Below, one piece after another: positions 36,633 through 44,950 of a stretch of DNA of 64,000 bases (positions are counted from its first letter, which is position 1; each line of letters opens with the position of its first letter). The notes below the pieces were generated by a model that saw nothing but the letters and a program-made list of their open reading frames with translations, did no database searches and had not been told where the DNA came from. The position numbers and the translations under genes are program-made. Origin of the DNA: Roseiarcus sp963833955 (GTDB lineage Bacteria; Pseudomonadota; Alphaproteobacteria; Rhizobiales; Beijerinckiaceae). The DNA is taken from the NCBI GenBank assembly GCA_963833955.1, contig CAWHZY010000011.1, forward strand, positions 62,001 through 126,000. Direction: 5' to 3'.

Positions 36633-37024
36633 GTGGAAGGGTTTCTTATTCGCGCGGCAGTGGTCGCAATCGGCCTCTGGCTCGCCTCGAAGATGGGCCT
36701 GGTCGCGTTCAATTCGACTGGGACGCTGATCGCCGCGGCGCTCCTGCTTGGCATCGTCAACGCTTTTGTGCGTCCGGTCATCATCATCCTCACGCTTCCG
36801 ATCACGCTTCTCACGCTCGGGCTGTTCCTGCTCGTGATCAACGCTTTGATGATCATGCTCGTCGCCTGGTTCCTCCCGGCTTCCTGGTCGCCGGGTTCTG
36901 GTCGGCTGTTTTCGCCGCGATCGTCGTGAGCCTGACAAGCTGGGTCATGTCCGGCTGGATCGGCCCACGCGGCCGGGTCGAAGTCATGACGGTGCAGCAG
37001 CCAGGCGGGCGCGGGCGCTGGTGA
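36633..37024 (+). CDS. Phage holin family (PF04020-like) four-TM membrane protein, frameshifted
   Basis: The gene starts with GTG at 36633 behind ACAGGAGGG. It encodes the small four-helix membrane protein family common in bacterial chromosomes (GFLIRAAVVAIGLWLASKMG; AALLLGIVNAFVRPVIIILT; LPITLLTLGLFLLVINALM). The name holin is historical; it is not a phage gene here. One base is missing near 36880 (CCGGCTTCC; CCGGGCTTC expected). The corrected frame continues FLVAGFWSAVFAAIVVSLTS and ends GGRGRW at 37024, giving about 130 residues. The raw frame stops early at 36929. Confidence 0.8.
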
Positions 37025-37060
37025 GCGCGTCTTGGCGTGAGCGCGTCTTGCTCGCGCCTC

Positions 37061-37901
37061 TTACCCGAGCTCGAAAGTCGTCACTCCGAAACAGCGCTCG
37101 AGCCGCATCTCGGGAGTTCCGTTCTTATACATGCGCGCCGTCTCGAAGACAGGCGCCATCGCGTGGCGCGCCCGCGAGCGCGACGGCGCGCGGATTGGCT
37201 TCAGGCGTGTCCAGAAACACCGCTGCGGCAGGCGCGCGAGACAGCAGGCCTGAAACGAGACGCTCGGCGGTCTCCTCATCGTCGGCGAACAGCGGGCCGA
37301 TCTTGAACCCTTCGCGGGAAGCCCTGAGAACCCCGTAGCCCTTGAGCCTTCGCCCATCGGCGACGCCAAGCCCGACCGCTTGCGGCTGCGCGATCCAGGA
37401 CTTGAGGAATTCAGCGCGCGGGGCAGGGAAAGCGGTCTCGTCGTAGCGCAGGATCTCCTCGATCGGGATCGCCGCAAGGTCCGTCAGACCCGAGGGCGCC
37501 GCGCCTCCGCCCCTGCCCTTCTGACGGATGTTGTGGAACGCAAGCCGGAAACCCGACTTGCGGTAGTTTTCCTGTTGGGCGACGACGCCGTCGAGGCCGA
37601 TCACGCGATCGCCCAGATGGTCCAAAGCCGCTCGCCAAAGCTTAAGGCCGAAGCCGCGCCCGCGATGCTCCGCCTTGACGATGTAGAGGCCCAGGAATCC
37701 GAAGCCCGGGCCATAACGAACGGCAGAGACGCAACCAATCGGGACGCCTCCGAGTTCGGCGACCAAGAAGCCCTGTGGATCGGCGGCGTAAAAGCAGCGC
37801 GCGTCATGAAGACCGGGATTCCAACCCTCCGCCGCGGCCCATTCGAGGGCGAGCGCGAGATCGACCTCCGCCATCTTGCGCACAATGAGATCGTCGCGCA
37901 C
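37061..37901 (-). CDS. GNAT family N-acetyltransferase (C-terminal frameshift)
   Basis: A two-domain GNAT protein of about 280 residues. The acetyl-CoA loop is in the first half: GFLGLYIVKAEHRGRGFGLKLW (R/Q-x-x-G-x-G motif). The second half carries the C-terminal acetyltransferase-like domain, ending in the corrected frame with HAMAPVFETARMY and RCFGVTTFELG, a conserved close of this subfamily. An extra base near 37180 puts the raw frame out so that it ends at 37125. The start is GTG at 37901 with GAGGGAGCAGG upstream. The acceptor substrate is unknown. It lies 13 bp after the LssY-type gene on the same strand. Confidence 0.8.
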
Positions 37902-37914
37902 GGGTCCTGCTCCC

Positions 37915-38727
37915 TCAGGTGAGTTTCGCCGCCGCCACATCCCCGTCAGTCACGTAGTGATTGACGCGGGCGACCAGCGTTTCCCCGGCGCGCCGCCATG
38001 CCACCTCGCCGATGGCGCCGTTCCTCTCGAGCTCGGAAATGATGAAATCGCGCTCAGTGTTCACATCGTCCGCAGTCGCGTGGGTGAACTGGAAGGTGAA
38101 CTTGGTGAAGGAGAGGCCGGTGTCCCGCGTTCCGGCGCCGACCCAGAGCGCGGGGCTATCAATGGGCGGACGGTCGGCGTTGAGCCAGAAGTCCGGATTG
38201 TTCAAAGGCTCGTCGCTCCGCTCGAGGCTCAGCGCCCAGAAGCGGACGTGATGGCGCTTGCGCGGGCTCAGGTCGATCGCTTTCTGGAAGCCGACGTCCT
38301 GGCCGCGGCCGAACAGAAAGAGCGTGCTGAACGGCGCGGCGGGATAGGGCCGGTTGAGCACGAACGATACGGCCATGCGCCAGGAGCTGGTCAGATTGAG
38401 CGGCGCCGCTTCCGTCCAGCCGGCCACGAGAAAGGCGGCGCGTAATTTGCTGAATTCGCCCATAAGGACGAGGTTTACCGGGTCTCCCGGAAATCCATCG
38501 CCGGTGAGAGTGAAGCTCGGCACGCTCTTTCGCTGCAGGATTTTCAGGCTCATGCGGACGATGCGCGGCAGGAGCACATAGGCCGCGAGCGCATACACCA
38601 GGCTCAGCGCCAGAATTGTCGGCACTCGAGAGTCGGTGAAGCGGAAAACGAAGACGATCAGCCAGATGCTGAAGGCGCCCAGCGCGAAGACAGCCAGGCG
38701 CCGAAAGATGAGCGCGAGGATCCTCAC
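37915..38727 (-). CDS. LssY C-terminal domain (LssY_C) membrane protein
   Basis: A 270-residue protein with two N-terminal transmembrane helices (LAVFALGAFSIWLIVFVFRF and ILALSLVYALAAYVLL), then the LssY_C domain recognised by GDPVNLVLMGEFSKLRAAFL, AGWTEAAPLN, TLFLFGRGQDVGFQKAI and SPRKRHHVRFWAL. LssY_C occurs in proteins near type I or lipid-phosphatase systems, but its biochemical role is unknown. The best start is GTG at 38727; the longer frame to 38799 would use TTG and is unconserved. It is probably co-transcribed with the GNAT gene. Confidence 0.75.
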   Translation of the reverse strand: MRILALIFRRLAVFALGAFSIWLIVFVFRFTDSRVPTILALSLVYALAAYVLLPRIVRMSLKILQRKSVPSFTLTGDGFPGDPVNLVLMGEFSKLRAAFLVAGWTEAAPLNLTSSWRMAVSFVLNRPYPAAPFSTLFLFGRGQDVGFQKAIDLSPRKRHHVRFWALSLERSDEPLNNPDFWLNADRPPIDSPALWVGAGTRDTGLSFTKFTFQFTHATADDVNTERDFIISELERNGAIGEVAWRRAGETLVARVNHYVTDGDVAAAKLT

Positions 38728-38832
38728 CGTCAAAACCCTAACCCCATGGCCGCGAGTTTCGCAATTCGCGCCGACGGTCGAACCTGCCTCTGTCGACAAG
38801 CCGCTGCAAGAGCGGAACCGAGGCTGGAAATG

Positions 38833-39999
38833 TCAGCGCGACAAGTCCTCGGCCAGGCGCCCGAGGAACTCGAGGCAAGCGACCAGTTGCGACTCGTCAA
38901 CGAACTCGTCGGCTTTATGCGCCTGATCGATCGAGCCCGGCCCGCAGACGATGGTCGGCAAGCCGGCGCCCTGGAACTGGCCGGCCTCAGTGGCGAACGA
39001 CACGGCGATCGGGCTGTTGGAGCGGGTGAGCCGCAGCGCCATCGTTTCGGCCGCGGAGCCTGCATCAGCCGCGAGCGGCGGAACGTCGACCTCGATCGTG
39101 GTCACAATCGACGGGCCGGACACGAAGCGGGTAAGCCTCGGCAAAGCGACTTCGTCGACGAAGGACTGAACCTTCATCAGCGCCGAGGCGGTCGTGACGC
39201 CGGGCAAGCCGCGAAACTCCCAATTGAACACGCATTCCCGCGCCAGGATATTGCGCGCGGTCCCGCCGCGGATCATGCCGACATGGATGGTTGAGTAAGG
39301 CGGATTGAAACGCGGGTCGAGCGGGCCCTCCTCATAGGCGCGCGCGAGCCGGCCGATCTCGCTCACCACATCGGCGGCCGCCGCGATGGCGTTCGCGCCC
39401 AGCGCCGGCAGCGCGGAATGGGCTTCGTGGCCGGTGACCGAGGTCCGAAAGGTGGCCACGCTCTTGTGCGCGTCGGCGACCGCCATCATGGTCGGCTCAC
39501 CAACAATGACCGCGGCCGGACGCGGCTCCTCCTCGCCGAACCGGGCGATGATGTCGCGCGAGCCCAGGCAAGTGGTCTCCTCGTCGTAGCTCAGCACGAT
39601 GTGCAGCGGGCGCTTGAGGGCAGCGTCCCGGAACACGGGCGCCATCGCCAGCACGCACGCGTCGAAGCCCTTCATGTCGCAGGCGCCGCGGCCATAAAGA
39701 CGCCCGGAATCCTCGCGCAAGGTAAACGGCGCGCTCGACCACGGCTGCCCCTCGACTGGCACAACATCGGTATGGCCAGAGAGAACCACGCCGCCGTCGA
39801 CGCGAGGCCCGATCGTCGCGAGGATCGCGGCCTTGTCGCCGGCCGCATTCGGGGCGCGGCGCGCTTCGAGCCCGTGTTCGCGCAGGTAGCCTTCGACAAA
39901 GTCGATAAGCGGCAGATTGGAGGTATCGCTCACGCTGTCGAAGGCGATGAGCCGCGCGAGCAGCGCCTTGGCTTCGGCGAGGCGGCCTTCGCGCATCAT
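38833..39999 (-). CDS. argE: Acetylornithine deacetylase
   Basis: An M20-family zinc peptidase of 388 residues. The metal and catalytic residues sit in VVLSGHTDVVPVEGQPW, LYGRGACDMKGFDACVLA, YDEETTCLGSRDII (Glu pair) and IVGEPTMMAV; SFATEAGQFQGAGLPTIVCG and IDQAHKADEFVDESQL give the C-terminal ligand His. The dimerisation lid includes THxxxx-like VTGHEAHSALPALGANAI. The 388-residue length and the substrate-side motifs match ArgE, which frees ornithine from N-acetylornithine, rather than DapE. It is divergent from apaG with about 90 bp between. Confidence 0.9.
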   Translation of the reverse strand: MMREGRLAEAKALLARLIAFDSVSDTSNLPLIDFVEGYLREHGLEARRAPNAAGDKAAILATIGPRVDGGVVLSGHTDVVPVEGQPWSSAPFTLREDSGRLYGRGACDMKGFDACVLAMAPVFRDAALKRPLHIVLSYDEETTCLGSRDIIARFGEEEPRPAAVIVGEPTMMAVADAHKSVATFRTSVTGHEAHSALPALGANAIAAAADVVSEIGRLARAYEEGPLDPRFNPPYSTIHVGMIRGGTARNILARECVFNWEFRGLPGVTTASALMKVQSFVDEVALPRLTRFVSGPSIVTTIEVDVPPLAADAGSAAETMALRLTRSNSPIAVSFATEAGQFQGAGLPTIVCGPGSIDQAHKADEFVDESQLVACLEFLGRLAEDLSR

Positions 40000-40091
40000 C
40001 CGGCCGCTCCGACAAGCGTGCAGGGCCCGGCGCCGAACACAACCACGGAGACGGTGGACGGCGCGATCTGCGCCGCTAGAATGAGGATTGC

Positions 40092-40484
40092 ATGTACGAA
40101 GCCGTGACGCATCAGGTCAAAGTCACCGTTGAGCCGACCTTCGATCCGGAACGCTCCGATCCGGACGAACGTCGCTATTTCTGGCGCTATGCGATCGAGA
40201 TCGTCAATCTCGGCGACAAATCCGTGACGCTGATGGAGCGCCATTGGCGGATCACCGACGCGGCCGGCCGTCACCAGGAAGTGCGCGGACCCGGCGTCGT
40301 CGGCGAGCAACCGACGATCGAGCCGGGGAAGTCGTTCCGCTATATCTCGGGCTGCCCGCTGACCACATCGAGCGGGCTCATGGTCGGCGAATATCGGATG
40401 GTCGATCCGGACGGACGGAGCTTTGATGTCTCAATCCCCGCGTTCTCGCTCGATTTTCCGGGCGGCAAGCGGGTGCTCAATTAG
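40092..40484 (+). CDS. apaG: ApaG protein
   Basis: This 130-residue immunoglobulin-like beta-sandwich is often called Co2+/Mg2+ efflux protein ApaG. Diagnostic segments are YFWRYAIEIVNLGDKSVTLM, ERHWRITDAAGRHQEVRGPGVVGEQP and FRYISGCPLTTSSGLMVG, ending PAFSLDFPGG. The N-terminus YEAVTHQVKVTVEPTFDPER is also typical. The biochemical role is unsettled (linked to Ap4A levels and cobalt resistance in enterobacteria). It is transcribed away from argE. Confidence 0.95.
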   Translation: MYEAVTHQVKVTVEPTFDPERSDPDERRYFWRYAIEIVNLGDKSVTLMERHWRITDAAGRHQEVRGPGVVGEQPTIEPGKSFRYISGCPLTTSSGLMVGEYRMVDPDGRSFDVSIPAFSLDFPGGKRVLN

Positions 40485-40694
40485 GGGCCAAGACCGATTC
40501 GTCTGCCGTCCGATCGATTGCTTCGGCGGATAGCGCCCCCAGTAACTGGGCTGTGACAGCGGTCACAGGCGTCATCGATTTTCTCTGGTTACCTCACAAG
40601 TACGGTCTCTGAAAAAAAGGGGGCGCGAGGGACCGGACGCAGCCGCGTGCAGGGCCGCCTCCCGTTCAACCGTAGCAAATCAGGACCGACCGAA

Positions 40695-41999
40695 ATGGCT
40701 CACGAACCCACTTCGCTTGGCGGTGTGCATCAAGGCCACGCCGACCCCCACCACCACACCGACGATGAAAAACGCCGGATCGAGTTCGCGGCTCGGCAGC
40801 AGAAGATCGGCGCGCCGCGCTATGGCCTCGATCCTATTACGCTCGCGGTCGACCTGGGGCCGCTGGCGAACCTCGCGGGAACCTGGAAGGGCGAGGGATT
40901 CAGCCAAATGTGGCGCCCGGACAATACCGACCCCGCTTCGAACAACCCGTCGGGCATCCGGCGCTTCCTTCAGCTCAACCGGACGCGCGAGACGTTGACC
41001 TTCACCACGATCCCGAATGCGATCCCCAACCGCGGCGTCGGCGACCAGCCGGACATCACGATTTACGGTCTGCATTACCTTCAAAGCATCAACGACGGCG
41101 ACCCGAAGAAATTTCCGAACCATGGCGAGGCGTTGCATATTGAACCGGGCCTATTCCTGAACGTTCCTTCGAGCGGCAAAAAGGCCGATGGAACTCTGGT
41201 GGCGGACGGCAATGTGCTGCCTGCGACCATCGTGCGGCTGGGCACGGTCCCTCACGGCGTGTCAGTCCTCATGCAGGGTCTTACCCCAAGCATCATTCCC
41301 GTGGCCGGGCCGCCAAATATTCCCGACATCTACCCAATTCCCGAGCTCCCCGCATTCGTACCCAGCCCACCCTCTATGAATACAGGCCGAGGTATTCAAC
41401 CGGCGAACCTGGGACCATACACGGCGGCAAACCCCCCACTTCACGCAGTGCCCGAAGTCGTCCTCGCCAATGACATCGCTGGCTCGCAGAGCAACGGTCC
41501 GTACGATGCGACGACCGGGGTCGATCCGGTGCTGTTCCAGCGCGCCGTAGACAATCCGAACCAGCTATTGAGAGACAAACTTGTCGGGCAAGATGTGCTC
41601 GGCCATATCACGCTGGACCTAACCAGTGAGTTTGCGGCCAACTCACTGAGCAGCGCGAACGTCGCCAACTCGATCGGGAACATCCCGTTTCTCGGCATTC
41701 CGCAACTCGTCGGAGACACGGGCGCCCATGCCGTCGCTAGCAACAACGCGCTCGTAAAGTCCGCCCGCGCCACCTTCTGGCTCGAACTTGTCCGATCTCC
41801 GCATCACGGTCCCGACCGCGGTCACGGTGGGCGTCCATTCGAAGTTCCCGACCACGGTCCGCTGCACGGCCTAACCAAATTCCACGGACATAACGTGTTT
41901 CTGCAGCTTCAGTACTCGCAGGTCGTCATCCTGGTGTTCAACAAAGTGCTGTGGCCTCACATCACCATTGCGACGCTGCAGCTTACGCATGGCTTCTAA
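40695..41999 (+). CDS. Haem-binding (nitrobindin/FABP-like) protein with proline-rich insert
   Basis: A 434-residue protein beginning at 40695 with a His/Asp-rich leader (HQGHADPHHHTDDE). The core resembles the lipocalin-like haem-binding family: LGPLANLAGTWKGEGFSQMW, then IRRFLQLNRTRETLTF, GLHYLQSINDGD, LHIEPGLFLNVPSS and ATIVRLGTVPHGVSVLMQG. A proline-rich segment (PNIPDIYPIPELPAFVPSPP) follows and an extended second half ends QLQYSQVVILVFNKVLWPHI. There is no signal peptide. The ligand (haem, fatty acid) is inferred only from family. A clean terminator follows at 42004. It is isolated on its strand next to an IS3 element. Confidence 0.65.
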   Translation: MAHEPTSLGGVHQGHADPHHHTDDEKRRIEFAARQQKIGAPRYGLDPITLAVDLGPLANLAGTWKGEGFSQMWRPDNTDPASNNPSGIRRFLQLNRTRETLTFTTIPNAIPNRGVGDQPDITIYGLHYLQSINDGDPKKFPNHGEALHIEPGLFLNVPSSGKKADGTLVADGNVLPATIVRLGTVPHGVSVLMQGLTPSIIPVAGPPNIPDIYPIPELPAFVPSPPSMNTGRGIQPANLGPYTAANPPLHAVPEVVLANDIAGSQSNGPYDATTGVDPVLFQRAVDNPNQLLRDKLVGQDVLGHITLDLTSEFAANSLSSANVANSIGNIPFLGIPQLVGDTGAHAVASNNALVKSARATFWLELVRSPHHGPDRGHGGRPFEVPDHGPLHGLTKFHGHNVFLQLQYSQVVILVFNKVLWPHITIATLQLTHGF

Positions 42000-42003
42000 G
42001 CGC

Positions 42004-42047
42004 GACCTGCGGGTTTGGCTGGACAAACCCGCAGGTCGGGAATTTTT
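42004..42047 (+). terminator. Rho-independent terminator of the haem-binding protein gene
   Basis: A perfect 13-bp stem, GACCTGCGGGTTT with AAACCCGCAGGTC (42004-42016 and 42025-42037) around an 8-nt loop, is followed by GGGAATTTTT. It starts 4 bp after the stop codon. Confidence 0.85.
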
Positions 42048-42135
42048 CCTCTGCGTCACTGAGCTGGACCCCGGATTTAGGACCATCGGCTAAGGTGTGA
42101 AATGTCCTGTTCTGTCGCAACCGACGGAGCGAGGA

Positions 42136-42429
42136 ATGACGAAGTCACGCAAGAAGTTTGATGCGCCGTTCAAGGCGAAGATTGCGCTTGAGGCGCTGCG
42201 CGAGGATGCGACGGTTCCGGAACTGGCGAAGCGGCACGGGGTGCATCCGAACCAGATTTATGCCTGGAAGAAGCAGGTTCTCGACAACGTCGCGAGCCTG
42301 TTCGCGCGAGGGGCGAGCGGTTCGGGCGATGGCGGGGAAGAGCGCGAACGCGAGACGGCCAAGCTTTACGCCAAGATCGGCCAACTGACGGTCGAACGGG
42401 ATTTCTTGGCCAGGAGGCCCGGTCGATGA
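42136..42429 (+). CDS. IS3 family transposase OrfA (helix-turn-helix)
   Basis: A 97-residue protein from the ATG at 42136 behind GGAGCGAGGA. The HTH_Tnp_1 domain reads FKAKIALEALREDATVPELAKR, then HGVHPNQIYAWKKQVL; a leucine-zipper-like coiled region AKLYAKIGQLTVERDFL follows. It binds the element ends. Its stop overlaps the orfB start as ATGA at 42426, so orfB is reached by re-initiation or by frameshifting. Confidence 0.93.
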   Translation: MTKSRKKFDAPFKAKIALEALREDATVPELAKRHGVHPNQIYAWKKQVLDNVASLFARGASGSGDGGEERERETAKLYAKIGQLTVERDFLARRPGR

Positions 42430-43365
42430 GCGCGCCCGATCGAAGAGCGATGGTCGAACGGTCTGGCAAGGACCTGTCGGTGCGCCGCCAATGCGCGCTT
42501 GTGGGCGTGGCGCGCTCGGGGATCTACCGCGCCAAGCCCGTCGCCGGGGCGGACGATCTGGCGGGGACGCGCCGCATCGACGAACTGCATCTCGAACTTC
42601 CGTTCTACGGCTCGCGGCGAATGACCTTCGAACTCAACAAGGAAGGCCGGTCGTGTCAACCGCAAGCGGGTGCTGCGGGTGATGCGGGTGATGGGGATCG
42701 AGGCGCTGGTTCCGCGCCCCGGCACGAGCAAGCCCGCGCCCGGGCACAAGATATACCCCTACCTGCTGCGCGGCCTGAAGATTGTCGAGCCGAACCACGT
42801 GTGGGCGGCCGACGTGACCTTCATCCCGATGGCATGCGGCTTCCTCTATCTGGTGGCGATCATCGACTGGGCCAGCCGAGCGGTTCTGGCGTGGCGGCTG
42901 TCGAACACCAACGATGCGAGCTTCTGCGCAGCGGCGCTGGAGGAGGCGCTCCTTCGGTTCGGAACGCCGCGGATTTTCAATACCGATCAGGGCTCCACAT
43001 TCACCGCCGAGGCTTTCGCCGGCAAGCTCGCGGCGACCGGCGTCGCGATTTCGATGGACGGACGCGGCCGCTTCATGGACAACATTTTCATCGAACGGCT
43101 GTGGCGCTCGATCAAGTATGAAGAAGTGCATCTGAAAGCTTATGCCGACGCCCGTGAGGCGCGGGCCGGCATCGGTTCCTGGATGACCTTTTACAATTTT
43201 CGGCGCCCGCACCAGGCGATGAACAACCAGATGCCGATGGCGGTGTGGCGCGCCGGCATGGACAAAATCGAGGCGGCGGCGAGGGCTGTGGATATGCCGC
43301 TTCGCTTGGACAACGCAAACGCGTCGCCCACATACCCACAGCAGAAGCAGCAAGAAGCGGCTTGA
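42426..43365 (+). CDS. IS3 family transposase OrfB (DDE integrase), frameshifted
   Basis: This rve-type integrase has an N-terminal HTH_21 part (LSVRRQCALVGVARSGIYRA and PFYGSRRMTFELNKEG). One extra T near 42655 breaks the frame. The second part continues NRKRVLRVMRVMGIEALV, VWAADVTFIPM (first Asp), FNTDQGSTFTAEAF (second Asp) and FIERLWRSIKYEEV (Glu), ending at 43365. The DDE triad is complete and no internal stop is present once the shift is repaired, so the element may be active if the indel is an artefact. Confidence 0.88.
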
Positions 43366-43572
43366 TTCTTGAAGGACAACGGCAGGCGAAATCACACCTT
43401 AAATCCAACGTCCCGTGGTCCCACGAATGGGGTCCAGTTCACTGAACAATCGCGCGGAGAACTCTCATCAACGTAAGCCTCCGGCGAGAGCCGCCTTGTT
43501 GGCGATGGGCGCGGGCGGTAGTGGCGTTGGTGTGGCGCTGGGATAGTGCCCATTAGAGCCTGACTCAAAAGC

Positions 43573-43813
43573 CTATGCGCGAGCGAGACGTCTGACGGCG
43601 AATTGGATTGCAGCGAGGGTTACGAAAGCTGTGAGGGTTTCTGCGAGGTTCTCATAGTCCTTGGCGAGCCGACGATTGCGGCCGAACTACGAGAAGGTTC
43701 GCTCGACCACCCATCGACGGGGCAGCACGACGAAGCCTTTCCTGTCGTCCGTGCGCTTGACGATTTCGAGCCGGAGCCCCGGCGATCTGGCGACGGCGTC
43801 TTTGACCTGATAC
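43573..43813 (-). pseudogene. IS5-family transposase C-terminal remnant
   Basis: The minus strand reads KDAVARSPGLRLEIVKRTDD, RKGFVVLPRRWVVERTFS, then an in-frame TAG where IS5 transposases have Trp, then FGRNRRLAKDYENLAETLTA and a closing RLARA stop at 43573. This is the last ~80 residues of an IS5/DDE_Tnp_1 transposase. The 5' side ends abruptly at the structured repeat at 43808. Confidence 0.75.
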
Positions 43814-43925
43814 CAATTCTATTTGAGCGCGAACTCATCGCGCTCGAACCCGCGCGACGGCGCGGGCGCGCATTCGCGCTTCGGCCATAAGGCGATGATC
43901 GGTTCCGATCATCGTGTCTTGGTAT
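43808..43925. repeat. Structured dispersed repeat, copy A (MITE-like)
   Basis: About 118 bp, starting TGATACCAATTCTATTTGAG and ending GTCTTGGTAT, so its ends are near inverted repeats (TGATACCAA / TTGGTAT-A). Inside are hairpins in series: GAGCGCGA/TCGCGCTC, CCCGCGC/GCGCGGG and CGATGATCGG-TT-CCGATCATCG. The same sequence recurs at 44742 and 62348. It joins an IS5 remnant on the left to an IS110 fragment on the right. It has no coding capacity of its own. Confidence 0.85.
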
Positions 43926-44465
43926 AAGTCTTTCGATGAGGCTGTGCGAATGGCCTGCAACAAGGAGAACGTACTCTACACCGCGCTCGGCGCCTTGCTT
44001 GACACGCTCGCGAACGTGGCGAGCCAGATCGCGGTCCTGGACAAGCAGGTTCGCACTCTGGCGCAAAAGAGGAAGGCGTGCTGGCATCTGATGTCGGCGC
44101 CCGGCGTCGGCCCGATTACGGCGCTTGCCTTCACGGCGGCGATCGAAGATCCGCGTTGTTTTGGTTCGAACCGGGATGTTGGGGCCTATCTGGGCCTGAC
44201 GCCCAAGCGCTATCAATCGGGAGAACGAGACATATCGCTGTCGATCTCCCGGCAAGGAGACGAGATGGCGCGCCACTATCTCTACGAGGCCGCCAATTGC
44301 CTGCTGAGCACAGTCACAGGCGCTTCGGCTCTCAAGAGCTGGGGATTGAAGATGGTCAAGCGCTGCGGAGCCAAACGGGCGCGCACCGCCGTGGCCCGCA
44401 AACTCGCCGTGCTGCTTTTGCGGCTTTGGAAGCAGGAGAGCCATTTTGAAGCCCAGTCGGCATAG
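43914..44465 (+). pseudogene. IS110-family transposase, C-terminal fragment
   Basis: About 183 residues of which the last ~140 are the Transposase_20 domain: LMSAPGVGPITALAFTAAIE, then FGSNRDVGAYLGLTPKRYQS, ARHYLYEAANCLLSTV and ARTAVARKLAVLLLRLWKQE. The N-terminal DEDD RuvC-like catalytic domain is missing; the reading frame starts inside repeat copy A (GTG in GTGTCTTGG), so it is a chimera and not an active transposase. The following 44466-44741 may be the old element's non-coding end. Confidence 0.85.
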
Positions 44466-44741
44466 GGCGTGACAGACCGATTGGCGGCAGGAGGAAGCAT
44501 ACCGTTCGTTGGCTGAAGGATCGAATCGTCAGCAACCGAGCCGGGTGGTTGAGCGCGACACATATTGGTTGCAGGTCAGACCCTGCGTTTAATACACTGC
44601 GCCGGCCGCACGGAAATGAGCGACAAGCCCGGATGATGGCGCCGATGGCCATGCCGCGGACGCCGAAGAGAACCATGGAACGCTTGACGCCGACGGCAAT
44701 GATGACAACGAACAAAACACTTGACGCAGCGGCCTTATGTA
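44466..44741. other. Non-coding stretch after the IS110 fragment
   Basis: About 275 bp between the transposase fragment and repeat copy B, without a supportable gene. It is probably the right non-coding end of the degraded IS110-type element. Confidence 0.4.
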
Positions 44742-44844
44742 GAGCGCAACTCATCGCGCTCAAACCCGCGCAACGGCGCGGGCGCGCATTCGCGCTTCGG
44801 CCAAAAGGCGATGATCGGTTTCCGATCATCGAGTCTTGGTATCA
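44742..44844. repeat. Structured dispersed repeat, copy B (left-truncated)
   Basis: Matches copy A from GAGCGC to TTGGTATCA in the same orientation; it lacks the TGATACCAATTCTATTT left end and has small changes (an extra T in the last hairpin loop, CCAAAAGG for CCATAAGG). Its right end keeps the full TTGGTATCA terminus. Confidence 0.85.
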
Positions 44845-44950
44845 ATCTGACGGCGCCGCTCGATCGGCACGCTCATCGTATGGATCTATGTTCTGACCAA
44901 GTTTTTTCCGCTGGCGTGAGCAGGCGAGCGCCGCGGCGTTCGCAAATCCC

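Larger units (their letters stand above)
42060..43441 (+). mobile_element. IS3-family insertion sequence
   Basis: A 1.38-kb element bounded by imperfect inverted ends. The left end begins TGAGCTGGACCCC; the right end, read inward, begins TGAACTGGACCCC, and both share a TAAGGTGTGA block further in. It holds overlapping orfA and orfB. No matching 3-5 bp target duplication is evident (GTCAC left, CTGAA right). It sits about 12 bp after the terminator of the upstream gene, so it probably did little damage on insertion. Confidence 0.88.

Noticed and set aside
36633..37024. Prophage lysis gene
   Set aside because: The holin-family 4TM protein is a common chromosomal family and no other phage genes are nearby.
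43808..44844. CRISPR-like array from repeated 100-bp copies
   Set aside because: Only three copies in the window, unevenly spaced, strongly palindromic, no spacers and no cas genes.
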